Assembly: GCF_008326425.1 (NCBI RefSeq)
Contig: NZ_AP018929.1
Span: 1,378,875 to 1,442,874, forward strand
DNA: 64,000 nucleotides
Direction of reading: 5' to 3'
From: Sulfuracidifex tepidarius
Lineage (GTDB): Archaea; Thermoproteota; Thermoprotei_A; Sulfolobales; Sulfolobaceae
Shown here: in pieces, positions 8,417 through 18,623 of the stretch
Layout of the letters: each line of letters begins with the position of its first letter
Position numbering within the stretch: position 1 is the first letter of the stretch
Translations under genes and position numbers: made by a program
The notes under the pieces: model-generated
Database searches by the model: none
The model's input: only the letters and a program-made list of their open reading frames with translations
Told to the model about the DNA's origin: nothing

Positions 8417-8633
8417 TTCAGACGTGTTAATTTACGCAAGTTTTTATGCTTGTTGTAATAGAACCCTCACAATATATTAAATCAAATAGATATATGACTC
8501 TTTGAGTTATTTCAATTTGAAATAAAGATATCTACATATTGCATAAAATTAAATGAGAGCGAATGATAATTCAAATGGAGAAGCATAGAAAAGGACGGCT
8601 GAAGTGTATCACGGGAAATGAGCCAGGGTGTGG

Positions 8634-8710
<77 letters not shown>

Positions 8711-8716
8711 AGTAAG

Positions 8717-8741
8717 ATAAGATTTACTTCGCTAATAAGAT

Positions 8742-8746
<5 letters not shown>
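8717..8746. repeat. Tandem 12-bp repeat between tfs and tRNA-Arg
   Basis: ATAAGATTTACT occurs at 8717-8728 and 8735-8746, period 18 bases. The second copy contains the tfs stop codon. It probably arose by local duplication and separates the last protein gene of the operon from the tRNA. Confidence 0.6.
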
Positions 8747-9074
<328 letters not shown>

Positions 9075-9098
9075 AACGACCACCAGAATAGAGACCAT

Positions 9099-9356
9099 TT
9101 ATTGTTTTATAGTATTTAACTTTTCTGATATCCTAGAAACAATCGTAAGACACACACGTTCTAAACTTCCCTCATAAGGACTTCCATATCCGAAATTTGA
9201 TTCCACAACTTCTTCCTTTACGGAATCAGCAAGAAATTTTGATACCACGTCTCCTTTGCTTAACATGAGGTCTTCTAGAAAGCTCCCTCTAAACACACAT
9301 ATTCCTTCAAGAAACTTGTGCCTTACCTTGATTGCAACTCTTCTCTCTTCCTTCAT
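9099..9356 (-). CDS. Conserved hypothetical protein in the rpoL-tfs operon
   Basis: An 85-residue protein of unrecognised family, beginning MKEERRVAIKVRHKFLEG with alternating strands and helices and two cysteines. It starts with an ATGA overlap on the rpoL stop and ends 24 bases before tfs, so it is co-transcribed with RNA polymerase subunit L and TFS. Context suggests an information-processing role but no motif supports a specific one. Confidence 0.6.
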   Translation of the reverse strand: MKEERRVAIKVRHKFLEGICVFRGSFLEDLMLSKGDVVSKFLADSVKEEVVESNFGYGSPYEGSLERVCLTIVSRISEKLNTIKQ

Positions 9357-9628
9357 GATAATGACTTTATCTCCTTTAAATACTGCTCACTGTATTCTTT
9401 TCCTATCTTAATCGCTTCCTTTAATGCCTCAATTGGGGTTAAAGATCCATCAGTCATTATCTTTATGATTATCTTGTCCACTAAAGGATGAGGTTTATAG
9501 TACGACGCGAACGTGACCCCCTTTACTCTTTGGAGCATTCCAGCTATCAAATTGCCTAGAGTATGCTCCTCTCCCTGAATCTCTAATTCCATGTAATTAT
9601 CATTCTTTTTGAGAAGTCTTACGTCCAT
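9353..9628 (-). CDS. rpoL: DNA-directed RNA polymerase subunit L (Rpo11)
   Basis: A 91-residue subunit that pairs with Rpo3 (subunit D) in the polymerase assembly platform, homologous to Rpb11. The signature GEEHTLGNLIAGMLQRVKGVTFASYYKPHPL is present from residue 19. The start overlaps the csl4 end by 29 bases, and the stop overlaps the next ATG by 4. The operon order csl4-rpoL-tfs links transcription and RNA decay. Confidence 0.96.
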   Translation of the reverse strand: MDVRLLKKNDNYMELEIQGEEHTLGNLIAGMLQRVKGVTFASYYKPHPLVDKIIIKIMTDGSLTPIEALKEAIKIGKEYSEQYLKEIKSLS

Positions 9629-10187
9629 TCTTCTTCACCGCATATAGTCCTATTTTTCTAGTTTCTATGTTATTGCAATAAGGACACCTTAAATGTTCTT
9701 CGTCCTCCCTTGTCATCAAAGTTCCGCAGATAGAGCACTTCGCTAAAATCACACCGCAATCGTTCGGTTTCGTAGTGAGGGAGATTGGTATCCTTGAAGT
9801 TATCGGCTTAGCCCTTATTATGTCTCCTGGTTTCAAGTAAGAGGAAATTGAGCTTATCCTCTTGTTGGCTATCTGTGACACATGGAGGATAGCAGATATC
9901 GAATCGCCTACGTTCTTCTCCTCCACAGCGTAAACTGATACCCTAGCGTTCTCGCCAGTTATTGAGTCCACAACCCCTATCATGTACTTTGCTTTCCTCA
10001 GGTTTATCAAAGGGGATTTCTTCACAACTATTACGTTGCTCTTTCTATTTAACATATCGTAAAATATCTTGCCCGTTATTGCTGACCTTATTTTACCTTC
10101 GTCCTCGTATGTTCCATCACCTGGCATAAACTCCTCTATTACAGCCAACTCTTCCCCGGGCAAGGCGAGCTCTCCTTGTTTTCTCAT
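9600..10187 (-). CDS. csl4: Exosome RNA-binding subunit Csl4
   Basis: A 195-residue cap subunit of the archaeal exosome. The N-terminal beta domain begins ALPGEELAVIEEFMPGDGTYEDEG, typical of Csl4. A central S1 domain covers about residues 70-150, and the C-terminal zinc ribbon shows CSICG and CPYCN pairs. Csl4 recruits substrates and partner proteins to the Rrp41-Rrp42 ring. It starts one base after the dph2 stop and overlaps rpoL. Confidence 0.93.
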   Translation of the reverse strand: MRKQGELALPGEELAVIEEFMPGDGTYEDEGKIRSAITGKIFYDMLNRKSNVIVVKKSPLINLRKAKYMIGVVDSITGENARVSVYAVEEKNVGDSISAILHVSQIANKRISSISSYLKPGDIIRAKPITSRIPISLTTKPNDCGVILAKCSICGTLMTREDEEHLRCPYCNNIETRKIGLYAVKKNGRKTSQKE

Positions 10188-10188
10188 T

Positions 10189-11211
10189 TTACCACGGGAA
10201 AATGTAAGGGTCTAGCTTATTATTAATAACCATTTTAGCCTCCCCTGGAGTCAACACTGGCTTCTCGTAACCGTAAAGGTCATCCGTGGGAAGTCTGGGA
10301 CAAGATGTAACTATGAAAGCGTCTATGCTAGGTCTGTCTAAGTTTCTGAGGACTTCCACGTTAAGCACTCTAGAGGAAACTATCATAACTTCAAATCCCT
10401 TTCTCTTCAACTCTGAGTTCAGGAACTTCACCATCATTGGTCTGTCCTGCCCCGTCATTGTACCACGAATTATAACCCAACTTTTAGCAGACATAGCCTG
10501 CATTATCTTCCCGTACCTGATTTTGAGGAACTTGTACACCTCCTTTGTTATGTCCTCAGCTGAATCACTGTAAGGGTCGGCTTTTATGACGGGTTTCCCA
10601 GTTGCCAAGCCTAGACCCAAGGAATGGAAGAGCCCTCCAGAAATATTAACGTAAAGGTCTGCATCAACGTTTAGCCCTGCTTTGTAGTCACAGCCTAGTA
10701 CCTGACCATCATGCATGAATGGGTTAGAAGGCTTTCCGACCTCTACTTGGAATCCCTCTTTCTCAAGCCTCTCTTTAACGTAAGGTATGGATGACACATG
10801 CTGAACCGTAGCTGTAAGTCCGACTTTCCTCGGCTTATATTTTAAGAGGAGGTCTAAGGTCTCCTTGATCAACTTTTCTCCTAAAGAGAGAGTACTCTTG
10901 GTCTCCACAAATATCGTAGGGAACTTTGGATAATACCAAGTATATGGTGAATGACCATAATGGACTATTAAGTCAGCCCCTAGTTGTCTAGCCTCATGTT
11001 CCGCTACATCACATGCGCCCCAGCTTGAGTCTCCAGAGACTATGATTTCAACATTAGGTAGGGCGCTACTTATATCCTTCACTATATCACTCGAAAAATA
11101 TCTTAGACCCTCTGGGAATTGAAGAAGAATTCTTTTAGCTCCGCGCTTCTTTATTTCCTGAATCACATAATTTTCCTGAAAATCATATGGCAAAAGAAAA
11201 TAACCTCTCAC
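10189..11211 (-). CDS. dph2: Diphthamide synthase Dph2 (radical SAM-like, 4Fe-4S)
   Basis: Dph2 transfers the 3-amino-3-carboxypropyl group of SAM to a histidine of elongation factor 2, the first step of diphthamide synthesis. Three widely spaced cluster cysteines are visible: [23 protein letters not shown] and [11 protein letters not shown]. The 340-residue length is usual for archaeal Dph2. The start is GTG 11209-11211, overlapping the rpl10e stop (GTGA), so the two are translationally coupled. Confidence 0.93.
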   Translation of the reverse strand: MRGYFLLPYDFQENYVIQEIKKRGAKRILLQFPEGLRYFSSDIVKDISSALPNVEIIVSGDSSWGACDVAEHEARQLGADLIVHYGHSPYTWYYPKFPTIFVETKSTLSLGEKLIKETLDLLLKYKPRKVGLTATVQHVSSIPYVKERLEKEGFQVEVGKPSNPFMHDGQVLGCDYKAGLNVDADLYVNISGGLFHSLGLGLATGKPVIKADPYSDSAEDITKEVYKFLKIRYGKIMQAMSAKSWVIIRGTMTGQDRPMMVKFLNSELKRKGFEVMIVSSRVLNVEVLRNLDRPSIDAFIVTSCPRLPTDDLYGYEKPVLTPGEAKMVINNKLDPYIFPW

Positions 11212-11723
11212 TTCTTTAATGGAGAGTACTCTACCCTAACATCTAGGGGGACCTTTGATGAGGCTATCCTCAACGCTTCCTTGGCGAACTCCAAGTGGTC
11301 CTTTTTGACTTTCAGCAGCATTATAGGCTCTCCCAGTTTCTCTATTCTCGCTGCAGTACCTATTGGCTTACCAAAGGATAGGCGCATCCCATCCTGAAGC
11401 CTATCTGCTCCTGCGAAGGCCATCATTTTGTTCTCTCTGATTACGTGATGGGGGTATTTCAAGACCCATAAATAGAACCCAGTTTCGGAACCTAATTTCT
11501 TGGTCATATACTTCAACGCCATCTGCCTAGCTGCTTCGAGAGCATTATGACGAATCTGGCCCGTCTGCGTGGCGACTAGCTTTACCTCGAAGTCATAGTC
11601 GGCCTTAGCGTCACCCATAGTGAACTTCGTGATCTTTGGCATCGGAATTCCGGGTATGTATTCCTTCCTAGTATACGCTGGTCCAGAGAACTCTCTGTAA
11701 CACCTTCCTGGTCTTAGTCCCAT
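11208..11723 (-). CDS. rpl10e: Ribosomal protein L10e (uL16)
   Basis: A 171-residue large-subunit protein of the uL16 family. It begins [20 protein letters not shown] and contains the family blocks [19 protein letters not shown] and [24 protein letters not shown]. It sits near the peptidyl transferase and tRNA-binding region of the 50S subunit. It is followed by dph2 with a 4-base overlap and preceded by pcc1 after 29 bases. Confidence 0.96.
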   Translation of the reverse strand: MGLRPGRCYREFSGPAYTRKEYIPGIPMPKITKFTMGDAKADYDFEVKLVATQTGQIRHNALEAARQMALKYMTKKLGSETGFYLWVLKYPHHVIRENKMMAFAGADRLQDGMRLSFGKPIGTAARIEKLGEPIMLLKVKKDHLEFAKEALRIASSKVPLDVRVEYSPLKK

Positions 11724-11752
11724 TTTTATCAGATACCTTTCTCTTGTTAACC

Positions 11753-12001
11753 CTATATATTTAACCCTCTCATAGTCCTGACTACGACATCCACATGACG
11801 CATTATCTCGTCTGCTGTATTCCTCATAGTCATAAGCTCCTTAGGTTCCTTGACGTCCATTTCGATCATGATAATCGCCTTGTTTGCGTCCTCCTTAGAT
11901 GAGATTCTCATGCCCTCAGGAACGTCTACGTTATCCACCTCAATGGATCTTACTATCTCCTCTGGCTTATCGTAATCCACTTCTATCTTAATCGATACCA
12001 T
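11753..12001 (-). CDS. pcc1: KEOPS complex subunit Pcc1
   Basis: An 82-residue Pcc1/CTAG-family protein; Pcc1 dimerises and activates Kae1 in the complex that makes the t6A37 tRNA modification. The family pattern is seen: an N-terminal strand pair, then [20 protein letters not shown] with the conserved RNT helix, then a hydrophobic C-terminal helix. ATG 11999-12001 is used; the preceding codon is TTG. It overlaps the upstream Cdc45/RecJ-like gene by 14 bases. Confidence 0.82.
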   Translation of the reverse strand: MVSIKIEVDYDKPEEIVRSIEVDNVDVPEGMRISSKEDANKAIIMIEMDVKEPKELMTMRNTADEIMRHVDVVVRTMRGLNI

Positions 12002-13010
12002 CAACTTGAATCAACCCTTTCCCATCCAGTTTTGGAAAGAAAAACTTGCTAGAGAAATTTTTATTATCTTGAACTATGACGACTGGTTTGCTCTTCATTT
12101 TCTGTTGAAGGATAACTAAATGTGCTAGCTGAGGAGATGTGAGGGAAGTTTCTACCTTATACACGTTCTTTCCCTCCTTGATGTTGAAAGAGAATCCCCT
12201 TATTGCGTTAGATCTAAACTCGTCGATCATGACCTCGACGAAGGAAGGGTTAAAGACCATTTCTACGATCCTGTCTGCGCCATGAACGTCTAGCTCGTAA
12301 AGAGAAACGAAAGCCATCTCCAGGAGGTCGTATTCCATGTAAAATATTCTACTAGCTATGACATCATCCCTTGTAGCTTGGCTGTATTTAGACATGGAAC
12401 CTATAATCCTGAACAATAGAGTATTCAGTTGGGTCTCATTCAGTTCCTCCAACTTTAACGTTTCACCGCCACCCAGTTCCTTGACTAATTTCATAGCGTT
12501 CACCCTGTTCCCTGTTATCTCAGGAAGGTAAGGGTCAAGAGAAAGCATTAATGAAATTGAAAGGGGGAGTTGCTTGTAGTTAGGTATCTTGAGATTGTTC
12601 TCTATGGTGACTCCTAAGGACTGTGAGTTCATAACCAAGTTTTTCTCTATCTCTGAAAGTTGCCTTCTCTCCTGCACAGCTGACGTCATAATCCCCGTAA
12701 GAATAGAGAGGATATCGTTCACGGATAGAGAGAAGAACGAGGAAAACGACGTCTTCCCTATGAAGTACTTCTTCGACTGGACTTCTATCCACCTTCCTGC
12801 AGTCTCGTTCCTGAGAAACAGATCGCATTGCTCTGATGGCGAGAAAGAAATGAACGCATAACCTGAGGAGTATTTCATGATTAGGGACGAAAGAATCAAC
12901 GAGTCAACATCGAAGGAGTTAGCACATATCAATGTATTTTCTTTCTGGGTTAAAGCAATAATACCGTTCCTTATCTCGTTATAGTCAGGCTCACTCAAGA
13001 AGTTTTCCAT
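11988..13010 (-). CDS. DHH/RecJ-like protein, possible Cdc45 homologue
   Basis: A 340-residue protein. Around residues 28-55 the pattern TLICANSFDVDSLILSSLIMKYSSG resembles the first DHH motif, but the metal-binding HxDxD residues are replaced, so nuclease activity is unlikely. Crenarchaea carry such inactive RecJ-like proteins (RecJdbh), identified as Cdc45 counterparts in the MCM-GINS helicase. The rest is helical and poorly conserved. It sits between a membrane protein and pcc1 with overlaps on both sides. The Cdc45 identity is inference from the degenerate motif and size. Confidence 0.5.
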   Translation of the reverse strand: MENFLSEPDYNEIRNGIIALTQKENTLICANSFDVDSLILSSLIMKYSSGYAFISFSPSEQCDLFLRNETAGRWIEVQSKKYFIGKTSFSSFFSLSVNDILSILTGIMTSAVQERRQLSEIEKNLVMNSQSLGVTIENNLKIPNYKQLPLSISLMLSLDPYLPEITGNRVNAMKLVKELGGGETLKLEELNETQLNTLLFRIIGSMSKYSQATRDDVIASRIFYMEYDLLEMAFVSLYELDVHGADRIVEMVFNPSFVEVMIDEFRSNAIRGFSFNIKEGKNVYKVETSLTSPQLAHLVILQQKMKSKPVVIVQDNKNFSSKFFFPKLDGKGLIQVDGID

Positions 13011-13920
13011 CTTTCTCCTTAGTTACTAGTGCTATGCCATTTTTAACTTCCTTGAAGCTCACATCACGTGAAAGAAGGAAACCTACAGCGTTGGAAACCA
13101 AGTAGGACATCCTGGTTATTACAACGTTTTGAGGCGATAGGAATAAGGACAGAATTAGTTCTCCTATTCCAGCCTCTGATGGAATTGGGATGAGTGCTCC
13201 TACCATGTATATCCCGATCAGAAACGAGGAAACAAGAAGGTTGTGGGTTATCAAGAAAAAGAACAAGCCCTGAACCCAGAAACTCAAGAAAGATATTCCA
13301 AAGAGGAGAGGGAACTTTCCCTCTATTCCGACCCTCATATAGGACTTGAACTCTCTGTATTTCTCGGTGAAACTTTTCAACCTTAACAAGTTTATTAATG
13401 AGTTCTCTATCCTGCCCACTCTATCGTGGGTATAATAAACGAAGGAGATCCCGGCACCCCATCCTAGAATGTTACCTAGGGCTACAAACACGAAGAAGAT
13501 CTGGACAGGGGAAAAGAAGAAAGGCAAGAAAACCAAGTACAGCGAACATATAGCTATCGTGTCTATGAAACCCTCCACTATGGAAAACCCTAAACCCTTC
13601 TTCATGTTATCTAATTTAGGGTTGTATACCAGCGCCCTAACTAGCTCTTGTCCCATCCACCCGGGGAGAATAAGACCGTATGCGTTTCCCGTTAGCCTAG
13701 CCTTCAAGACCGTGAGGTATGGTAGTCCCGTAAGGAGTTTATCCCTCACCGCATCTATACCGTTTTGAATCACATAGAAAACGAAGAAAGCCAGGAAAAG
13801 GAGGGGGTCTGAGACGAACAGTTTGAACGGATTAACGTGATAAAGGAAGGAGTATATCCCTATTACTATTATAGGCAGAAGTCCGTAAAGTAACGTCTTC
13901 AGGGATTTCGTTATTTTCAT
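12991..13920 (-). CDS. Membrane protein, UPF0104/LPG synthase-type flippase family
   Basis: A 309-residue protein with about eight membrane segments and the family features GLPYLTVLKARLTGNAYGLILPGWMGQE and the later GALIPIPSEAGIGEL loop. Members of this group (archaeal AglD/AglR neighbours, bacterial LPG synthase membrane domain) are thought to move or modify lipid-linked intermediates. The substrate cannot be told. Its end overlaps the start of the Cdc45-like gene by 20 bases, and it starts 10 bases after the ThiF-like gene ends. Confidence 0.7.
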   Translation of the reverse strand: MKITKSLKTLLYGLLPIIVIGIYSFLYHVNPFKLFVSDPLLFLAFFVFYVIQNGIDAVRDKLLTGLPYLTVLKARLTGNAYGLILPGWMGQELVRALVYNPKLDNMKKGLGFSIVEGFIDTIAICSLYLVFLPFFFSPVQIFFVFVALGNILGWGAGISFVYYTHDRVGRIENSLINLLRLKSFTEKYREFKSYMRVGIEGKFPLLFGISFLSFWVQGLFFFLITHNLLVSSFLIGIYMVGALIPIPSEAGIGELILSLFLSPQNVVITRMSYLVSNAVGFLLSRDVSFKEVKNGIALVTKEKDGKLLE

Positions 13921-13930
13921 TAAATGAGAT

Positions 13931-14779
13931 TCAACCTTTCAGCTTCTTAAAGCATTTCCCATTTTCATGGCATATAATTGTCTCTGAATTTCCTAAAACG
14001 GTAAAATTCCCGTCTCCTTTCTCACTTATTCTTACAATCCCACAGGTAGGGGTGAACTTATGCTTGAGATAAGGGAATTCCCTCTTGGAGCAGGTGGGGC
14101 AGTCTGCCCTCCTCTCTATCTTGAAAGCTTTCACTTGAAGGTCTTTCCCATCCACGTAGAACAAACGGTCGTCAGGACTCTCCAGAGCTTTCAACATTAG
14201 ACCTACTTGAATCGAAGTGACCATTGAAACTATTATACCTAGAGTACCGGTAACTTCACAAACGTCCTCTTGAGATTCCGAGTTCATGAAACAGGAAAGG
14301 CAGGATCCAGAACTCGTTACCAGCTTAGCGGAACCATACCACGAGTTCACCCCTCCATAGATCATTGGTATTCCCAGCTTAACACATGCGTCGTTCAGGA
14401 TTAGCCTATACAGAGGTGAGTCTAGCGCATCGAATACGAAGTCCGACCCCTTTATCATTTCCTCTACGTTTCCTTGGTCTATAACGTCGAGAACGTAATC
14501 CAAGTTAATTTGTTTGTTTATCTTTTTAGCCTTCTCGACGCATACCTTAGCCTTCGGTTTTCCAACGTCGTCCTCGTCGAAGAGCGATACCCTATGCAAG
14601 TTGGAAAGTTCAACTATGTCAGCGTCAATCACCTTGACGTTTCCTACTCCTAAGCGGACTAGCTCTTCCACCAGCTTACTTCCTAAAGCCCCGCAGCCAA
14701 CTACAGTAACTTTCAAAGTTGATAACTTCTCTTGAACTCCAAACCCTAACACTAGTAGTTGTCTAGAAAACCTCTCCAT
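13931..14779 (-). CDS. E1-like adenylyltransferase (ThiF/MoeB/UbaA family)
   Basis: A 282-residue enzyme that adenylates the C-terminus of a ubiquitin-like sulfur carrier (molybdopterin, tRNA thiolation or urm/SAMP systems). Seen: nucleotide loop GCGALG (28-33), LSNLHR, catalytic-cysteine region with Cys174 (DVCEVTGTLGII), and zinc pairs C160/C163 and C227/C230. About 45 residues after the zinc pair form an extra tail. The ATG is 25.5 bases from the centre of the palindrome at 14798-14811, so the mRNA is probably leaderless. Which pathway it serves is not shown. Confidence 0.85.
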   Translation of the reverse strand: MERFSRQLLVLGFGVQEKLSTLKVTVVGCGALGSKLVEELVRLGVGNVKVIDADIVELSNLHRVSLFDEDDVGKPKAKVCVEKAKKINKQINLDYVLDVIDQGNVEEMIKGSDFVFDALDSPLYRLILNDACVKLGIPMIYGGVNSWYGSAKLVTSSGSCLSCFMNSESQEDVCEVTGTLGIIVSMVTSIQVGLMLKALESPDDRLFYVDGKDLQVKAFKIERRADCPTCSKREFPYLKHKFTPTCGIVRISEKGDGNFTVLGNSETIICHENGKCFKKLKG

Positions 14780-14797
14780 GATTTCATTAATAAAAAT

Positions 14798-14811
14798 ACT
14801 TAAAAATAAGT
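14798..14811. promoter_or_regulatory. Palindromic TATA region between E1 enzyme and transketolase
   Basis: ACTTA-AAAA-TAAGT, centred at 14804.5 inside a 46-base divergent gap. It is 25.5 bases from the E1 enzyme ATG and 21.5 from the transketolase GTG. It contains TATA-like TTAAAAATA on one strand and TATTTTTAA on the other, so it probably directs transcription both ways. Confidence 0.45.
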
Positions 14812-14825
14812 GTTAGTTAGATCTA

Positions 14826-15663
<838 letters not shown>

Positions 15664-15671
<8 letters not shown>

Positions 15672-16578
15672 TACACTGGCTCAAGTCCTTGTTGAGCTAG
15701 GAGAGAAAGACAAGGACTTAGTAGTCATGACAGCTGACGTTGGTGACTCAACCAGAGCTTCCAAATTTAAAGAGAAGTTTAATGACAGGTATTTCAATGT
15801 AGGGATATCCGAACAAGATCTAGTCAACTTCGCCGCTGGACTGTCAGCAGTAGGAAAGAAGCCAGTAGTGGTCAACTTCGCCATGTTTCTCATGAGGGCT
15901 TGGGAACAGATAAGGAACTCCATCTCTAGGATGAACTTAGACGTCAAGTTGATAGTTACACATTCAGGCTACAGCGACAGCGGCGATGGTTCGAGCCATC
16001 AGGCTCTTGAAGACATAGCGTTAATGCGAACTTTGCCTAACTTCTCCGTTGTCATACCTGCAGACTCAGCTGACATAAAAAGAGGGCTACCCAAGATAAT
16101 CAGTCATAAAGGTCCAGTCTACTACAGAGTCGGAAGGGAATATTCTCCGCAAATTACTGATAAAATGGATTATGAATTCGAGATAGGCAAGTCCTACGTC
16201 CTGAAGGAGGGGTCAGATTTGACTATCATAGGTGCCGGAGTCCTCCTCTGGGACGCCATGAAGGCAGCTGAGGAGTTAGAAAGGAAAGGCATAAGCGCAG
16301 CGGTAATAAACCTCTCCTCCGTCAAACCGATAGACGAACAGACCATAGAGTATTATGCTAGGAAAACCGGTAGGATAGTCACTATAGAGGAGCACAGCGT
16401 ATACGGAGGAGTAGGTTCGGCTGTAGCAGAAGTGGTAGTCAGAAAGTACCCAGTTCCTATGAGGTTCGTAGGTGCTACAACTTTCGGAAGATCCGCAAGG
16501 AGTCAAAGAGATCTGATAGATTACTACAAGGTGAACTATGAAACTGTAATTAAGGAGTCTTTAGAATTGATGAAGTGA
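15664..16578 (+). CDS. Transketolase, C-terminal subunit
   Basis: A 304-residue partner of the preceding gene, carrying the pyrimidine-binding domain (the catalytic Glu region [42 protein letters not shown]) and the C-terminal domain ([15 protein letters not shown]). The ATG at 15664 overlaps the upstream stop by 8 bases, giving coupled translation and equal subunit amounts. Split transketolases are usual in archaea. Confidence 0.94.
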
Positions 16579-17622
16579 ATGACCGACATTTCTTCCTTAA
16601 GATCGGAAATTGATAAGGTAGATGAACAGATTTTATCTCTTCTTTCTTTAAGGTTTAAATTAGTTAAGGAAGTAGGAAAGTTAAAGCGAAAGGATGGGAA
16701 ACCTCTGACGGACAAGTCTAGGGAAGAAGAAGTAGTAGAGAAATGGGTGGCTAGATCTAGGTCTCTCGGAATTCCCGAGTCCTTCATTAGGTCAATCCTT
16801 CCCTTGTTTTTCTCATATTCTAAGATGCTTGAACTTAACCCTGACGAAAAAAGGAGAGTAGTGATAATAGGATACGGAGGTATGTCTAGGAGCCTCACGT
16901 CCCTTCTTTCCCTGGTCGGACATGAAGTAGTGATAACTGGAAGGAACCTGAGCAAGGCTTCATCCCTTGCGTCCGAGTTCAGGGCAGTAACCATGAAGAT
17001 GAATGAGGCAATAAAGTGGGGAGAGATTATAATAATTACAATACCTCCAGATCCGATAGAGTCCGGATTTATAGATGAAACTTTCCCCATGATGAAGGAA
17101 AAGACAGTGATGGACATAACCTCGTCCAAGGCCAGGGTTTTCACTTACTTAGAAAGGAAGTCTATTGAACATTCATTTAGGTTCGTTTCCACCCATCCGT
17201 TGTTTGGTCCTTTCCTCTTTCCCGTGGGCGAGAAAATAGCTATCATGAGATCACGAACGTCAGGAGACATAGACGATTTAGTCAGTTTTTGGAGTAAGGC
17301 CGGATTATCACCTGTATTGACTGATCCAGAAACACACGAGAAGGCTATGTCGATAGTCCAAGTTCTAGTACATTTCTACATGATGGGCATGGACGAATCA
17401 ATAAGAGAAGCATCGTCAATCATGGGGATTAATCCTAATCTGTTTGAGACGACTAACTTCAGGGAAATATCGAAGTCGTTAGAGAGAGTTAGGTCTCTCT
17501 CCAGCGTGATACTGGAGATACAGAGCAATAACCCATATGCAGAGGAGATCAGAGAGATATCCATTAATGCTCTTAAGAAAGTACATGAAGAGTTATTGTC
17601 TGACAAGAAAATGAATAGGTGA
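16579..17622 (+). CDS. tyrA: Chorismate mutase-prephenate dehydrogenase fusion (TyrA)
   Basis: A 347-residue bifunctional protein. Residues 1-80 are an AroQ-type chorismate mutase (LRSEIDKVDEQILSLLSLRFKLVKEVGKLK). Residues 92-347 are a prephenate dehydrogenase with nucleotide loop VVIIGYGGMSRSL and the conserved STHPLFGP. It diverts chorismate to 4-hydroxyphenylpyruvate for tyrosine. It starts directly after the transketolase stop. It is the only post-chorismate gene in the operon; no phenylalanine or tryptophan gene is in the window. Confidence 0.92.
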   Translation: MTDISSLRSEIDKVDEQILSLLSLRFKLVKEVGKLKRKDGKPLTDKSREEEVVEKWVARSRSLGIPESFIRSILPLFFSYSKMLELNPDEKRRVVIIGYGGMSRSLTSLLSLVGHEVVITGRNLSKASSLASEFRAVTMKMNEAIKWGEIIIITIPPDPIESGFIDETFPMMKEKTVMDITSSKARVFTYLERKSIEHSFRFVSTHPLFGPFLFPVGEKIAIMRSRTSGDIDDLVSFWSKAGLSPVLTDPETHEKAMSIVQVLVHFYMMGMDESIREASSIMGINPNLFETTNFREISKSLERVRSLSSVILEIQSNNPYAEEIREISINALKKVHEELLSDKKMNR

Positions 17623-17630
17623 GAAAAGAA

Positions 17631-18623
17631 ATGTACATGTTCGTACTGAAAAGCGGAGCAGATACTTCCACTCTCATGGAGAAACTTAAGTCAAGCTCTG
17701 CATCGTATAAGACGGTCGATATTTACGGAAAGAAAGTGGTCATAGTGTGGCCTGACTCTGAGGCTGAAAAGATAAATGACGACTCAATAGAGATTTCAAC
17801 TAAGGTGAAGAGACCTTTCCCGCTGGCTAGCAACGAATGGAAGAAAGAACCCACTAAGATCAAAGTTAAGGACGTGGAAATAGGAGGAGAGAAAGTAGTC
17901 GTAGCTGCTGGCCCGTGCGCTGTAGAGAACGAGGAACAAACCCTTACAGTAGCGAAAGCTGTGAAAAGGGCGGGAGCGTCACTTTTGAGAGGGGGAGCGT
18001 ATAAACCTAGGACCAACCCTTACTCATTCCAGGGGTTAGGAGAGCAAGGAGTAAAGATACTGAAGAAAGCAAGCGATGAAACTGGAATGCCAGTAGTGAC
18101 TGAAATCATGGATACAAGAGACATAGACGTTTTTAAAACAGTGGACATGGTTCAGATAGGAGCTAGGAACGCACAGAACTTCAATCTCCTCAGGGAAGTG
18201 GGTAAATTAGGTAAACCAGTTCTCTTGAAGAGGGGAATGGCTAACACTGTGGAAGAGTGGCTTCAAGCTTCAGAGTACATCCTTTCGGAGAGTAACGGAA
18301 ATGTTGTCCTCTGCGAGAGGGGAATAAGGACTTTCGAAAAGTCTACTAGGTTCACCCTTGATATAGGAGGAATGATAGCAGCTAAGACTATGACTCACCT
18401 TCCCGTCTGTGCCGATCCCAGTCACCCGGCGGGGAAGAGGGAACTGGTTCATTCCCTAGCCCTTGCGTCAGTAGCTGCAGGAGCTGACATGCTTATAATA
18501 GAAGTACATCCTCACCCCGAGGTTGCCTTGAGCGACTCTGAACAGCAATTAACTCCTGAGTCGTTCGAGGTGTTGATGAACAGGATCAAGGCTGTTGTCA
18601 GTGCTTTAGGTAGAAAAGTATGA
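17631..18623 (+). CDS. aroG: DAHP synthase (AroG/AroF type Ibeta)
   Basis: It condenses phosphoenolpyruvate and erythrose 4-phosphate, the entry step to chorismate. The N-terminal ferredoxin-like regulatory domain (about residues 1-65) is followed by the barrel with VVAAGPCAVENEEQ, LLRGGAYKPRTNPYSFQGLG, IQIGARNAQNF-type and PVCADPSHPAGKRE motifs. I choose ATG 17631 because GGTGA at 17618-17622 is a well-placed ribosome site; the GTG at 17619 is part of that site. The result matches the N-terminus of Thermotoga-type enzymes, and the extra domain suggests feedback control by aromatic amino acids. Confidence 0.93.
   Translation: MYMFVLKSGADTSTLMEKLKSSSASYKTVDIYGKKVVIVWPDSEAEKINDDSIEISTKVKRPFPLASNEWKKEPTKIKVKDVEIGGEKVVVAAGPCAVENEEQTLTVAKAVKRAGASLLRGGAYKPRTNPYSFQGLGEQGVKILKKASDETGMPVVTEIMDTRDIDVFKTVDMVQIGARNAQNFNLLREVGKLGKPVLLKRGMANTVEEWLQASEYILSESNGNVVLCERGIRTFEKSTRFTLDIGGMIAAKTMTHLPVCADPSHPAGKRELVHSLALASVAAGADMLIIEVHPHPEVALSDSEQQLTPESFEVLMNRIKAVVSALGRKV

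Larger units (their letters stand above)
8237..8633. other. Largest gene-poor gap in the window
   Basis: About 400 bases between two converging tRNA genes. It contains the stem-loop after tRNA-Gln (8246-8260), one weak small reading frame (8300-8416, reverse strand), and otherwise AT-rich DNA without repeats or recognisable sites. Confidence 0.6.

Noticed and set aside
8631-8633. Encoded CCA at the tRNA-Arg 3' end
   Set aside because: It may be coincidental; tRNA-Gln in the same window lacks it, so I left it out of the tRNA span.
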